DNA of 64,000 nt from Caryophanon latum. Its GTDB lineage: Bacteria > Bacillota > Bacilli > Bacillales_A > Planococcaceae. Positions 1 through 7,310 of this stretch are shown here, in pieces. Made by a program: the position numbers and the translations under genes. The notes below the pieces were generated by a model. The model saw nothing but the letters and a program-made list of their open reading frames with translations. It had not been told where the DNA came from and searched no databases. The first letter of the stretch is position 1. Every line of letters begins with the position of its first letter. Where the stretch lies: the NCBI RefSeq assembly GCF_001700325.1, contig NZ_MATO01000078.1:1-64000 (forward strand). Direction: 5' to 3'.

Positions 1-63
1 TATTTTCAAGTCCCCGAAAAGTTTTCTAACAGGAATGCTCCTTTTTTCTCGCACTATCGTAGC

Positions 64-102
64 ACAAAAACGACCATTTGACGTCGCAACATCAAATGGC
101 CG
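64..102 (-). terminator. Terminator of the iron/heme ABC operon
   Basis: An 11-bp stem (71-81 with 92-102, one G-T pair) is followed on the minus strand by a run of T. It lies just past the stop of the ATPase gene. Bases 1-63 show nothing recognisable. Confidence 0.75.
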
Positions 103-110
103 TGTACTCA

Positions 111-893
111 TTATTTTTTCAGGCGGTTCGGTGTAAAAAAGAACTTGCCGTTTTGTCGATAAATGTCAGCATCAATTTCAAAAATGGACTCAAACATTTC
201 CTTGCACATAACGCATTGTGGAATACCGTCGTAATGTACTTCACCGCGCTTTAGCACGATGAGGCGATCGCTGTATTGCGCTGCCTGATTAATGTCGTGC
301 AGCACCATTACGACAGTCATACCGAACTTCTCGTTTAGCTCGTGCACAAGCTCCATCACTTCAAGCTGATGCGAAATATCTAAATACGTCGTCGGCTCGT
401 CTAACAATAATACTTTAGGGCGTTGCGCAATCGCCATTGCAATCCATGCACGCTGACGCTCCCCACCAGACATTGCCGGCAGCACGCGCCCTGACATGTC
501 CGTCAAGCCCGTCACCTCTAGCGCCCAATCAATAATATCCTCATCCTCTGCCGAAAGACGACTAGAGCGCTTTTTATGTGGATAACGCCCAAACTCCACT
601 AATTCACGTACCGTTAAATCTAGCTGATGGTCATTCATTTGCGGCAGCATCGCGAGCTTTTTCGCAACGTCCTCCGTCTTCATGTTGACGATTTCTTCTC
701 CATCTAGCAACACTGTCCCTTCGTCTGGCGAAATGAGACGCGCGATGACACGCAGCAGCGTCGATTTCCCTGAGCCGTTTGGACCGATTAAGCTGACAAT
801 TTCCCCAGGCTGAATATTAATGTCGATGTTATGTAACCGAAACGCCGCGCTTCGTTCAAATGATAATTGACTAGTTTGTAGCAAATGAACCAC
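111..893 (-). CDS. FecE/FhuC-type ABC transporter ATP-binding protein (iron-siderophore or heme uptake)
   Basis: ATPase subunit of an ABC importer, expected on the inner membrane face with the permease encoded just upstream. It shows Walker A GPNGSGKST, signature SGGERQRAW, Walker B VLLLDEPTTYLD and the switch histidine in VVMVLHDINQAAQ. About 260 aa is normal for the FecE/FhuC family. The longest reading starts at GTG 893, which leaves almost no room for a ribosome site; TTG at 884 sits a few bases behind AGAGTGG and is an equally good start. Its beginning overlaps the end of the permease gene, so the two are translationally coupled. Iron-chelate import fits the Fur box upstream of the operon; the exact ligand cannot be read. 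No substrate-binding protein gene is adjacent. Confidence 0.93.
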   Translation of the reverse strand: MVHLLQTSQLSFERSAAFRLHNIDINIQPGEIVSLIGPNGSGKSTLLRVIARLISPDEGTVLLDGEEIVNMKTEDVAKKLAMLPQMNDHQLDLTVRELVEFGRYPHKKRSSRLSAEDEDIIDWALEVTGLTDMSGRVLPAMSGGERQRAWIAMAIAQRPKVLLLDEPTTYLDISHQLEVMELVHELNEKFGMTVVMVLHDINQAAQYSDRLIVLKRGEVHYDGIPQCVMCKEMFESIFEIDADIYRQNGKFFFTPNRLKK

Positions 894-1914
894 TCTTTCT
901 ATAAATTAAGTATAAGAAATATGGACCGCCAATAAATGCGAGTAAAATGCCAACCGGTAGCTCGATTGGATTAAATAAGCTGCGTGCAAGCGTATCGGCA
1001 AACACAACGAGCAGCCCACCACCGAACGCAGATGCTGGCAATAAATAGCGATAATCGCCACCGATCATTAAGCGTAAAATGTGAGGCACAACTAGCCCGA
1101 CAAATCCGACTAATCCAGCAACACTTACCGCAATGCCCGCTAGTAGCGCACTTAATAAAATTAAATAAAAGCGACTGCGCTCAACGCGGTGACCGAGCAG
1201 CTTGGCCATTTCATCACCGAGCGATAACACGCGAATATGCTTAATCGCAAATAGCGACAGTATGAGTGCGACAATCGCATATAGCACAATCATTTCTACC
1301 TGCGCCCAACCAACACCTGCAATGCCACCAGACAGCCAAGGTAGCACCGACTGCACGCGATCTGAATAAATAATCATGAGCGCATTTGTTACCGCACCCA
1401 TTAACGCGTTAATTGCAACACCGACGAGCACGATACGCATCGGGGACGCACCGCCCTTTTTCCATGACAATGTGTAGACGACAATCGCCGTAATAAACGC
1501 GCCTAAAAATGCAGCGATCGGTAATAACGATAACATCGCTGGAAATACGACCATTACTGTAATCGCCATAACACCTGCTCCAGATGTAACACCGATAATG
1601 CCTGGATCTGCTAACGGGTTTTTCATCACACCTTGTAATATTGCCCCTGCAACACCTAAGCACATACCGACAATTATGCCGATAATGACACGCGGGAATC
1701 GCAGCTCCCAGACGATGCGATGCTCAAGCGAATCATCACTTCCTGTAACACCGTTTATAATTTCACTAAACGAAAAAGAAACTTGCCCAATCATTAAACT
1801 TAAAAGCCCCATAACAACCATTAAAATTGGCAGCGCAATGAGCACACGGCGACGCTTTTTTTGTAACGGATGCTTTACTTTTCCCTTCACTGCAGAACGT
1901 TCCATCTTATTCAT
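871..1914 (-). CDS. FecCD-family ABC transporter permease (iron-siderophore or heme)
   Basis: Polytopic permease of the FecCD/BtuC family, partner of the downstream ATPase. Family-typical stretches include GVAGAILQGVMKNPLADPGI near the N-terminus and GLVGFVGLVVPHILRLMIG near the C-terminus, with about nine or ten hydrophobic segments. I place the start at ATG 1914 because AAAAGGTG lies 6-7 bases upstream; a GTG at 1923 is part of that ribosome site. The protein is then 347 aa, normal for the family. Transcription probably begins near 2260 at a Fur-covered promoter, so the leader is about 345 nt and contains a whole interspersed repeat. Substrate, heme or ferric siderophore, is undecided; the divergent heme monooxygenase favours heme. 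Confidence 0.92.
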   Translation of the reverse strand: MNKMERSAVKGKVKHPLQKKRRRVLIALPILMVVMGLLSLMIGQVSFSFSEIINGVTGSDDSLEHRIVWELRFPRVIIGIIVGMCLGVAGAILQGVMKNPLADPGIIGVTSGAGVMAITVMVVFPAMLSLLPIAAFLGAFITAIVVYTLSWKKGGASPMRIVLVGVAINALMGAVTNALMIIYSDRVQSVLPWLSGGIAGVGWAQVEMIVLYAIVALILSLFAIKHIRVLSLGDEMAKLLGHRVERSRFYLILLSALLAGIAVSVAGLVGFVGLVVPHILRLMIGGDYRYLLPASAFGGGLLVVFADTLARSLFNPIELPVGILLAFIGGPYFLYLIYRKSGSFATN

Positions 1915-1958
1915 TTTGTACACCTTTTCATCTTATAAAAGTATTTTCATCGCACGCG

Positions 1959-2226
1959 TGTTGATTAGCCATTAAATTGGCAGGGCACGTATTGCGGCTC
2001 GGCGGCGAACACGATGTTGGTCATGAAAGCGGTGACTCGTGTAGTAGCGTTCACCGCCTTCCTCAAGCCTCCGCACCGCTCCTACGTCGCGCTTTACGGG
2101 GTGTTTCGGCACGAGCTTTTCCCCAAGGAGTCTCGCCGCACGCTTCCTGCCACTACAAAACAGCGATAATTCCCATTTTGCTGTTCAAAACAAGCGATTC
2201 AGCTGTATAAAAGTGGCTAATCAACA
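1959..2226. repeat. Interspersed mosaic repeat, family 1 (copy 1)
   Basis: A 268-bp element bounded by a perfect 13-bp inverted repeat: TGTTGATTAGCCA at 1959 and its complement at 2214-2226. Inside are the hairpin module (GAACACGATGTTGGTCATGA..., about 2008-2075) and the core module (CTCAAGCCTCC ... AAGGAGTCTCGCC). It sits in the 5' leader of the iron/heme transporter operon. Confidence 0.85.
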
Positions 2227-2266
2227 GACCTGTTTTCATCGTTTAATATTTACTAATATAATTTCA

Positions 2267-2295
2267 ATACTATCGATAATGATTCTCATTGTCAA
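2267..2295 (-). promoter_or_regulatory. Promoter and Fur box of the iron/heme ABC operon
   Basis: On the minus strand, -35 TTGACA (2295-2290) and -10 TAGTAT (2272-2267) are 17 bp apart. A Fur box, GATAATGATTCTCATTGTC (2275-2293), fills the spacer and overlaps the -35. It matches 17 of 19 positions of the classical GATAATGATAATCATTATC box, so repression by Fur with iron is expected. Confidence 0.8.
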
Positions 2296-2344
2296 TAAAC
2301 TTTTCATTCCTCGGCGCATTTTTTGACACAACTGTCGCATTTAG

Positions 2345-2374
2345 TTGACGAAACTACGTCATTAAATTTATAGT
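2345..2374 (+). promoter_or_regulatory. Putative promoter of the heme monooxygenase gene
   Basis: -35 TTGACG (2345-2350) and -10 TATAGT (2369-2374) with an 18-bp spacer, about 45 bp before the ATG. The Fur box is about 50 bp upstream of this -35, so its effect on this gene is less certain than on the divergent operon. Confidence 0.5.
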
Positions 2375-2417
2375 AAAACTAGCAATACATATTCCAATGA
2401 AAAGGGGCATACTATTC

Positions 2418-2756
2418 ATGATCGTCGTAACGAACCGCATCGAAGTGAAAAAAGGCTTCGGCAAAAAAATGGCACCAAACTTTGCGCGTCCAACTGGCTT
2501 AGACAAATTTAAAGGCTTCGTAAAAGTTGAAGTGTTAGTCGCAGAAAATGAGCAGTCTGATGAAATGAGCGTCAACATGTTTTGGGAATCATTAGAAGAT
2601 TTTCAAGTTTGGCGCAACTCAGATGAATTTAAAGCAGCACATAAGCGCGATGACGCAAAGGAAGGTCAAAGTCATCCACACGCAAGCAAAGAAGAAAGCC
2701 CAATCATCGGCAGCAAGCTTGTAATTGCTGAAGTAGCGGCAACATTACAATATTAA
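2418..2756 (+). CDS. Heme-degrading monooxygenase of the IsdG/HmoA type (ABM domain)
   Basis: A 112-aa protein with a single antibiotic-biosynthesis-monooxygenase (ABM) fold. Such enzymes open the heme ring in the cytoplasm and release iron. The pattern fits the family: an N-terminal strand MIVVTNRIEVKKGFG, then NMFWESLEDFQVWRNSDEF, the hydrophobic/tryptophan part of the heme pocket, then AHKR with a candidate iron-ligand histidine. Start ATG 2418 follows AAAAGGGG by about 10 bases; a further in-frame ATG at 2397 lacks a ribosome site. It is divergent from the iron/heme transporter across a Fur box, which supports a heme-iron role. IsdG, HmoA and HmoB cannot be separated by eye. Confidence 0.82.
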   Translation: MIVVTNRIEVKKGFGKKMAPNFARPTGLDKFKGFVKVEVLVAENEQSDEMSVNMFWESLEDFQVWRNSDEFKAAHKRDDAKEGQSHPHASKEESPIIGSKLVIAEVAATLQY

Positions 2757-2770
2757 TTACGTATTTGATT

Positions 2771-2826
2771 GGCGAGGGCATGTAAAAGGCTTTGTACTTT
2801 TGCATCGCAGCTCGCCTTCTTTTTAT
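2771..2826 (+). terminator. Terminator after the heme monooxygenase gene
   Basis: Outer stem GGCGAG/CTCGCC with an inner ATG-AAAAG/CTTTTGCAT stem, followed by TTCTTTTTAT. Located 14 bp past the stop codon. Confidence 0.75.
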
Positions 2827-2853
2827 ACATAACGCGCATCGCATAGCGAAAGT

Positions 2854-2883
2854 TTGAAAACATACCGAAAAATACTGTATACT
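2854..2883 (+). promoter_or_regulatory. Putative promoter of merR-mpfA
   Basis: TTGAAA (2854-2859) and TATACT (2878-2883) with an 18-bp spacer. A spacer slightly longer than 17 bp is common at MerR-type promoters. No strong palindrome is visible inside it. Confidence 0.4.
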
Positions 2884-2923
2884 TTCAATGACTATAAGAT
2901 GAAGCAAAATTGGAGGTGACTAC

Positions 2924-3322
2924 ATTGGGACAGAGAAATTAAAAATTGGTGAACTCGCAGCCAAAACCGGTATTACGAAACGTACAATTGATTACTATAC
3001 AACACTAGGCTTATTAAAAGCTGAGCGCTCTTCATCCAACTATCGTTATTACCATGTAGACGCTATTGAAGATTTACACTACATCGAGAGACGGAAAATG
3101 GAAGGCTTAAGCTTAGAGGAGATTCGTAAAGAGTTAATTGAACGCAATGCCGAAGCACTGGACGTACAGGAAATCCGCTTAAAAATGCTTGATTTAGAGC
3201 AAGACGTTTCCAAGTTAATTGCAACGCTTGATGATAATCAGCATTCAACGCAAACTATTAAAAAAAATATTACCCAAGAGAGTTTAGCGCTCATTAAATC
3301 TCTTGCACTACTTTTACATTAA
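2924..3322 (+). CDS. MerR-family transcriptional regulator with an apparent ATT start codon
   Basis: Winged-helix regulator of 132 aa. The N-terminal MerR DNA-binding domain begins KIGELAAKTGITKRTIDYYT, continues LGLLKAERSSSNYRYY, and is followed by a C-terminal helical region. The effector is unknown and no cysteine ligand pattern for metals is obvious. The reading frame upstream of the domain contains no ATG, GTG or TTG. The codon exactly 5 bases after the near-perfect SD GGAGGTG (2912-2918) is ATT at 2924; the overlapping TTG at 2925 is out of frame and stops after five codons. Initiation at ATT, or a T-for-G error at 2926, explains this. The gene directly precedes mpfA, the same MerR-plus-CNNM pairing as yhdQ-yhdP of Bacillus subtilis. 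Confidence 0.82.
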   Translation: MGTEKLKIGELAAKTGITKRTIDYYTTLGLLKAERSSSNYRYYHVDAIEDLHYIERRKMEGLSLEEIRKELIERNAEALDVQEIRLKMLDLEQDVSKLIATLDDNQHSTQTIKKNITQESLALIKSLALLLH

Positions 3323-3326
3323 CCCA

Positions 3327-3367
3327 GGAGGTGAAAGTCTTACGTTTTTGCGTAAGACCTTTGAGTG
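3327..3367 (+). promoter_or_regulatory. Structured translation start of mpfA (SD - hairpin - GTG)
   Basis: The only good Shine-Dalgarno sequence, AGGAGGTGA (3326-3334), is about 30 bases before GTG 3365. Between them is a perfect 8-bp hairpin, GTCTTACG-TTTTTG-CGTAAGAC (3337-3358). If folded, the gap between SD and GTG shrinks to about 10-11 bases. Confidence 0.6.
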
Positions 3368-4693
3368 ACCATAGTCAACTTGTCTATTTTTACAGTTTTA
3401 ATCGCATTAACCGCGTTCTTCGTGGCAACTGAGTTTGCCATCGTAAAAGTACGCCAATCACGAATCGATCAGCTCGTTGCAGAAGGAAAAGCTGGCTCGC
3501 TTGCTGCCAAACAAGTAACTACTCATTTAGACGAATATTTATCAGCGTGTCAGCTAGGCATTACCGTTACCGCGTTAGGAATCGGTATGGTCGGTGAATC
3601 GACGTTTGAGTTTATTTTACACCCGCTATTTACAAGTATCGGTGTAGGTGAGGAATACATTCACTTCTTCACAATTGCCGCAGCGTTTGCCATTGCAACA
3701 TTTTTACACGTTGTCATCGGTGAGCTTGCGCCAAAAACGATTGCCATTCAAAAAGCTGAGGCTGTTACGCTTATGTTTGCGAAGCCGATTCAAATTTTTT
3801 ACCGTATTTTATATCCGTTCATTTGGGCTTTAAACGGCTCGGCGCGTCTGTTGTTAAAACTACTCGGTATGAAGCCGGCGTCAGAGCACGAGCTATCTCA
3901 TACAGAGGAAGAGCTGCGTTTACTATTAACGGAAAGCTTCAAATCCGGGGAAATTAATAAAAACGAATTAAAATATGTAAACAACGTGTTCGAGTTTGAT
4001 GACAAAATCGCACGTGAAATTATGGTACCGCGTACAGAAATCGTCGCGTTTGAGCGCAACACATCACTCGATGAAGTCATTGCGACAATTTCACATGAGC
4101 AATATACACGCTACCCGATTTATGACGGCGACCGCGACAACATTTTAGGCTTTTTAAACATTAAAGAATTTTTAACGCAAGGAATGACGAACAAAGTAAC
4201 AGAGGAAAACTTTGCGCTCGATAATTTCTTAAACCCGGTTATTAATACGATCGAATCAACACCAATTCACGACTTGCTTGCAAAAATGCAGCGCGAGCGT
4301 ACACATATTGCCATTTTGCTTGATGAATATGGTGGCACGAGCGGTATGGTTACAGTTGAGGATATTTTAGAAGAGCTTGTTGGGGAAATTCGCGACGAGT
4401 TTGATGATGATGAAGTGCCAGACATTCGTAAAGTGCGTGACAATCATTACATTGTTGATGCGAAGCTGTTAATTGATGACGTGAGCACATTGCTTGGCGT
4501 TGAGCTACATGCAGGCGACGTCGATACAATTGCTGGATGGTATTTAACACAAAATACAGATTTAGATGCAAACTTACTTGTACGCTTTGAAGACTATGAG
4601 TTCACTGTTTATGCAAAGGAAGGGCATCAGTTGCACTACATCGAAATAAAAAAAGCGATGCCAACGTCAACACCGACGATGATGCAAGCGTAA
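3365..4693 (+). CDS. mpfA: CNNM/CorC-family magnesium exporter MpfA-like (hemolysin-type CBS protein)
   Basis: Membrane protein of 442 aa with an N-terminal DUF21/CNNM domain (about residues 1-190, several membrane segments), a CBS pair (about 205-335) and a C-terminal CorC/HlyC domain (about 350-430). The N-terminus (IVNL...VLIALTAFFVATEFA) matches YhdP/MpfA of B. subtilis as I remember it, which sets the start at GTG 3365 even though the codon before it is a stop and the SD is displaced by a hairpin. MpfA exports Mg2+; the CBS pair probably senses Mg-ATP or a nucleotide. It follows merR by 42 bp and is probably co-transcribed. The family is known and the substrate is inferred. Confidence 0.88.
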   Translation: MTIVNLSIFTVLIALTAFFVATEFAIVKVRQSRIDQLVAEGKAGSLAAKQVTTHLDEYLSACQLGITVTALGIGMVGESTFEFILHPLFTSIGVGEEYIHFFTIAAAFAIATFLHVVIGELAPKTIAIQKAEAVTLMFAKPIQIFYRILYPFIWALNGSARLLLKLLGMKPASEHELSHTEEELRLLLTESFKSGEINKNELKYVNNVFEFDDKIAREIMVPRTEIVAFERNTSLDEVIATISHEQYTRYPIYDGDRDNILGFLNIKEFLTQGMTNKVTEENFALDNFLNPVINTIESTPIHDLLAKMQRERTHIAILLDEYGGTSGMVTVEDILEELVGEIRDEFDDDEVPDIRKVRDNHYIVDAKLLIDDVSTLLGVELHAGDVDTIAGWYLTQNTDLDANLLVRFEDYEFTVYAKEGHQLHYIEIKKAMPTSTPTMMQA

Positions 4694-4732
4694 AAAAAGG
4701 CTGTCCGATTCAAAAATCGGGCAGCCTTTTTT
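4694..4732. terminator. Bidirectional terminator between mpfA and fumC
   Basis: Strong stem AGGCTGTCCGATT / AATCGGGCAGCCT with A-run before and T-run after, so it can work from both sides. Confidence 0.85.
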
Positions 4733-4818
4733 ACTGTTCGACTACGTTACGCGAACGCTCCGTCATCAAACCGCTACAATGAATATCATCTGTTATACGA
4801 TGAAAATTCCACTTCTAT
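4733..4818. repeat. Interspersed repeat, family 3 (short copy)
   Basis: Starts ACTGTTCGACTACGTTACGCG and continues CGCTCCGTCATCAAA ... ATGAATATCATC ... GATGAAAATTCCACTTCTAT. A longer version with the same ends follows another terminator hairpin at 20081-20318. Confidence 0.7.
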
Positions 4819-4833
4819 TCTAAAGCACGTTCA

Positions 4834-6225
4834 TTATTCTGCGTTCGGATAAATCATCGTCGCAGGGTCTACATATTCATCGTACTGCGCCTCCGTTAAA
4901 TAGCCAGTCGCAAGCGCTGCCTCTTTTAACGTTGTGCCTTCCTTATGCGCCTTTTTCGCAATTTCCGCCGCTTTTTCGTAACCGATATATGGATTTAGCG
5001 CCGTTACAAGCATTAACGAATTGTTTAAATTTGCGTCTAACACTTCCATATTTGGCTCGATGCCGATTGCACAATTGTCATTGAAGCTTTGCATCGCATC
5101 TGCAAGCAAGCGCGCTGATTGTAGGAAATTGTAAATGATCACTGGCTTGAAAACGTTTAACTCAAAGTTTCCTTGAGAAGCCGCAAAGCCAATCGTTGCA
5201 TCGTTACCGAACACTTGGCAAGCGACCATCGTCAACGCCTCTGATTGTGTTGGATTTACTTTCCCTGGCATAATCGATGAACCTGGCTCGTTTTCTGGAA
5301 TTGTAATTTCACCAATACCAGAACGTGGACCGGATGCTAACCAACGCACGTCATTTGCAATTTTCATTAAGTCAGCAGCTAATGCCTTTAACGCACCGTG
5401 CGCAGTCGTGATTTCGTCATGCGACGTTAATGCATGGAATTTATTTTCCGCTGATGTAAATGATTTACCTGTGTACGCCGAAATTTCCTCAGCGACCATG
5501 TCACCGAATTTCGGATGCGCGTTAATGCCCGTCCCTACTGCTGTGCCGCCGATTGCTAGCTCCTTCATAAACTCATTTGTCACTTCAATCATTTTTTCAG
5601 ACTTTACAAGCATGTGCGTCCAGCCTGAAATTTCTTGACCGAGCGTTAGTGGCGTTGCATCTTGTAAATGTGTACGACCGATTTTAATAATGTCTTTGAA
5701 CGCTTGTTGTTTTTCAATAAACGTTTCTTTTAAAACGTTTAACTTCGGTAATAATAATTCTTCTACTGCTAAAACAGCGGCTACGTGTAGTGCTGTTGGG
5801 AATGTATCGTTTGAGCTTTGCGACATGTTCACATCGTCGTTTGGATGCACATTTTCGTCAGAGCCTTGTTCTTTTAATAGCTGATTGGCACGGAACGATA
5901 ATACTTCGTTGACGTTCATGTTCGACTGTGTGCCTGAGCCTGTTTGCCATACGACTAACGGGAATTGGTCATCGAGCTTTCCTGCAAGCACTTCGTCTGC
6001 TGCTGCAACGATCGCGTCTTTTTTCGCATCCGATAGCTTGCCTAATTTATTGTTCGCAATTGCAGCTGAACGTTTTAAAATTGCAAATGCGTAAATGATT
6101 TCGATTGGCATTTTTTCTGTGCCGATTTTAAAATTTTGTAGTGAGCGCTGTGTTTGCGCCTTCCAAAGCTTGTGTGCTGGTACTTGAATTTCACCCATTG
6201 TGTCTTTTTCAATACGGAATTCCAT
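4834..6225 (-). CDS. fumC: Class II fumarate hydratase
   Basis: Fumarase of the TCA cycle, interconverting fumarate and malate without an iron-sulfur cluster; homotetramer in the cytosol. The 463-aa length is typical. Diagnostic stretches are [41 protein letters not shown] and the mobile loop [15 protein letters not shown] with its catalytic serine. The start ATG 6225 has no adjacent ribosome site. GAGGTGA lies about 33 bases upstream, separated by a 9-bp hairpin. The leader also contains a terminator-like hairpin and a Fur box at the promoter, so expression may respond to iron. Fur control of an iron-independent fumarase is known in other bacteria but would be notable here if it is the only fumarase. 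Confidence 0.97.
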   Translation of the reverse strand: MEFRIEKDTMGEIQVPAHKLWKAQTQRSLQNFKIGTEKMPIEIIYAFAILKRSAAIANNKLGKLSDAKKDAIVAAADEVLAGKLDDQFPLVVWQTGSGTQSNMNVNEVLSFRANQLLKEQGSDENVHPNDDVNMSQSSNDTFPTALHVAAVLAVEELLLPKLNVLKETFIEKQQAFKDIIKIGRTHLQDATPLTLGQEISGWTHMLVKSEKMIEVTNEFMKELAIGGTAVGTGINAHPKFGDMVAEEISAYTGKSFTSAENKFHALTSHDEITTAHGALKALAADLMKIANDVRWLASGPRSGIGEITIPENEPGSSIMPGKVNPTQSEALTMVACQVFGNDATIGFAASQGNFELNVFKPVIIYNFLQSARLLADAMQSFNDNCAIGIEPNMEVLDANLNNSLMLVTALNPYIGYEKAAEIAKKAHKEGTTLKEAALATGYLTEAQYDEYVDPATMIYPNAE

Positions 6226-6272
6226 GTTTATCGTCTGCTACGAGCATGTCGTAACAGATTCACCTCGCCTTC
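6223..6272 (-). promoter_or_regulatory. Structured translation start of fumC (SD - hairpin - ATG)
   Basis: Reading the minus strand, GAGGTGA (6270-6264) is followed by a 9-bp hairpin, CTGTTACGA-CATGC-TCGTAGCAG, and then the fumC ATG at 6225. The loop contains an ATG (6247) that opens a 12-codon frame overlapping the fumC start, a possible leader peptide. Confidence 0.55.
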
Positions 6273-6285
6273 GATAATTTGTGTA

Positions 6286-6331
6286 GCAAAAAAGGCAACG
6301 CAGGCAAAAATATTTTCTGCTCTGCTTTGCC
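6286..6331 (-). terminator. Terminator-like hairpin in the fumC leader (possible attenuator)
   Basis: On the minus strand, GGCAA(A)GCAG ... CTGC(G)TTGCC is followed by six T. No minus-strand gene lies upstream before the fumC promoter, so this hairpin sits inside the leader and could stop transcription before fumC. Confidence 0.55.
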
Positions 6332-6373
6332 TCTTTCGTTGGGATAGTATTTAAACTGCAATGTGGATTAAGC

Positions 6374-6402
6374 CTTACACCGATAATGATAATCGTTTTC
6401 AA
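6374..6402 (-). promoter_or_regulatory. Fur box over the putative fumC promoter
   Basis: GATAATGATAATCGTTTTC (6382-6400) matches 17 of 19 positions of the Fur consensus. It overlaps a minus-strand -35 TTGAAA (6402-6397); the matching -10 is weak (TGTAAG, 6379-6374). It could also influence the divergent pgeF gene. Confidence 0.65.
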
Positions 6403-6498
6403 CAAGTGAGTCAACTATATAAATTTTAACCTTTTGCAAAATATATGAAATAGCTGGCAATGCGTCAAAATGCTATCATACGTATTGAGGTGATTTTT

Positions 6499-7257
6499 TT
6501 GAACAGCAAAACATACATTGAAACAGCTTCAACTGTCGCTGGCATTACATTAAAGCATGCCGCATTTCCCGAAAGTTATAACATGGCACTTCATAGCTGT
6601 CATGACGAAATGGCAATTATCCATAACCGCAAACAGCTCGCAAATGCGCTGCAAATGGACTTGTCGCAGTTTGTTTGCGCCGAACAAACGCACAGCGAGA
6701 ATTTCCACCGCGTCACGATAGATGATATCGGAAGAGGAACGACGACGATGAGCAATGCAATCGCCAATACAGACGGCTTATACACATTTGAAAAAAATAT
6801 CGTACTTTGTAGTTTCTCCGCTGATTGCGTGCCGGTATTTATTTACGACGAAACGCGTGGCATGGTCGGAGCGATTCATTCTGGCTGGCAAGGTACAGTG
6901 AAAGAAATTACGAAAAAAATGCTCGATCATTTAATTAAAAATGAGCAGCTAAATCCACAAAACATTCATGTGCAGATCGGCATGGCGCTTAGCCAGCAAC
7001 GATTTGAAGTGAACTGTGACGTATACGAAAAATTTGCAGCGCTTGGCTATGCGGACGACTTCATGTATTTCAACGTGGCGACGAGCAAATACCATATCGA
7101 CAACCAACTAACGGTGAAGCAGCAATGTGTACTCGCCGGTGTACGTGAAGAAAATATTGCGATTGACCGCACATGTACGTTTAATAGTGACGAAGGGTTT
7201 TCATATCGCCAAGACCGTCGTGCAGGGCGTCATTTAAGCTTTATTTATCAGCAATAA
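6499..7257 (+). CDS. pgeF: Peptidoglycan editing factor / laccase-domain purine nucleosidase-like protein (YfiH family)
   Basis: A 252-aa member of the YfiH/PgeF (DUF152) family of multicopper-oxidase-like cytoplasmic enzymes; members have been assigned peptidoglycan editing or purine nucleoside phosphorylase/deaminase activity. Visible metal-binding-site residues include the histidine of AEQTHSENF, the cysteine of SFSADCVPVFIYD and the histidine of VGAIHSGWQGT, all in the family order. The start is TTG 6499, five bases behind GAGGTGA (6487-6493); an upstream in-frame ATG at 6460 has no ribosome site. It is divergent from fumC across a Fur box. Which activity dominates cannot be told from sequence. 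Confidence 0.88.
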   Translation: MNSKTYIETASTVAGITLKHAAFPESYNMALHSCHDEMAIIHNRKQLANALQMDLSQFVCAEQTHSENFHRVTIDDIGRGTTTMSNAIANTDGLYTFEKNIVLCSFSADCVPVFIYDETRGMVGAIHSGWQGTVKEITKKMLDHLIKNEQLNPQNIHVQIGMALSQQRFEVNCDVYEKFAALGYADDFMYFNVATSKYHIDNQLTVKQQCVLAGVREENIAIDRTCTFNSDEGFSYRQDRRAGRHLSFIYQQ

Positions 7258-7261
7258 CGCA

Positions 7262-7310
7262 AAAAAGGATACACGTTACAGTTGCTATAACTGTCGTGTA
7301 TCCCTTTTTA
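7262..7310. terminator. Bidirectional terminator between pgeF and the PAS-GGDEF gene
   Basis: Long stem GGATACACG(T)TACAGTT / AACTGT-CGTGTATCC flanked by A-run and T-run. It overlaps the stop codon of the minus-strand gene. Confidence 0.88.

Noticed and set aside
3331-3365. GTG 3331 as an alternative start of mpfA or a leader peptide
   Set aside because: It is out of frame with mpfA and overlaps the Shine-Dalgarno sequence itself.
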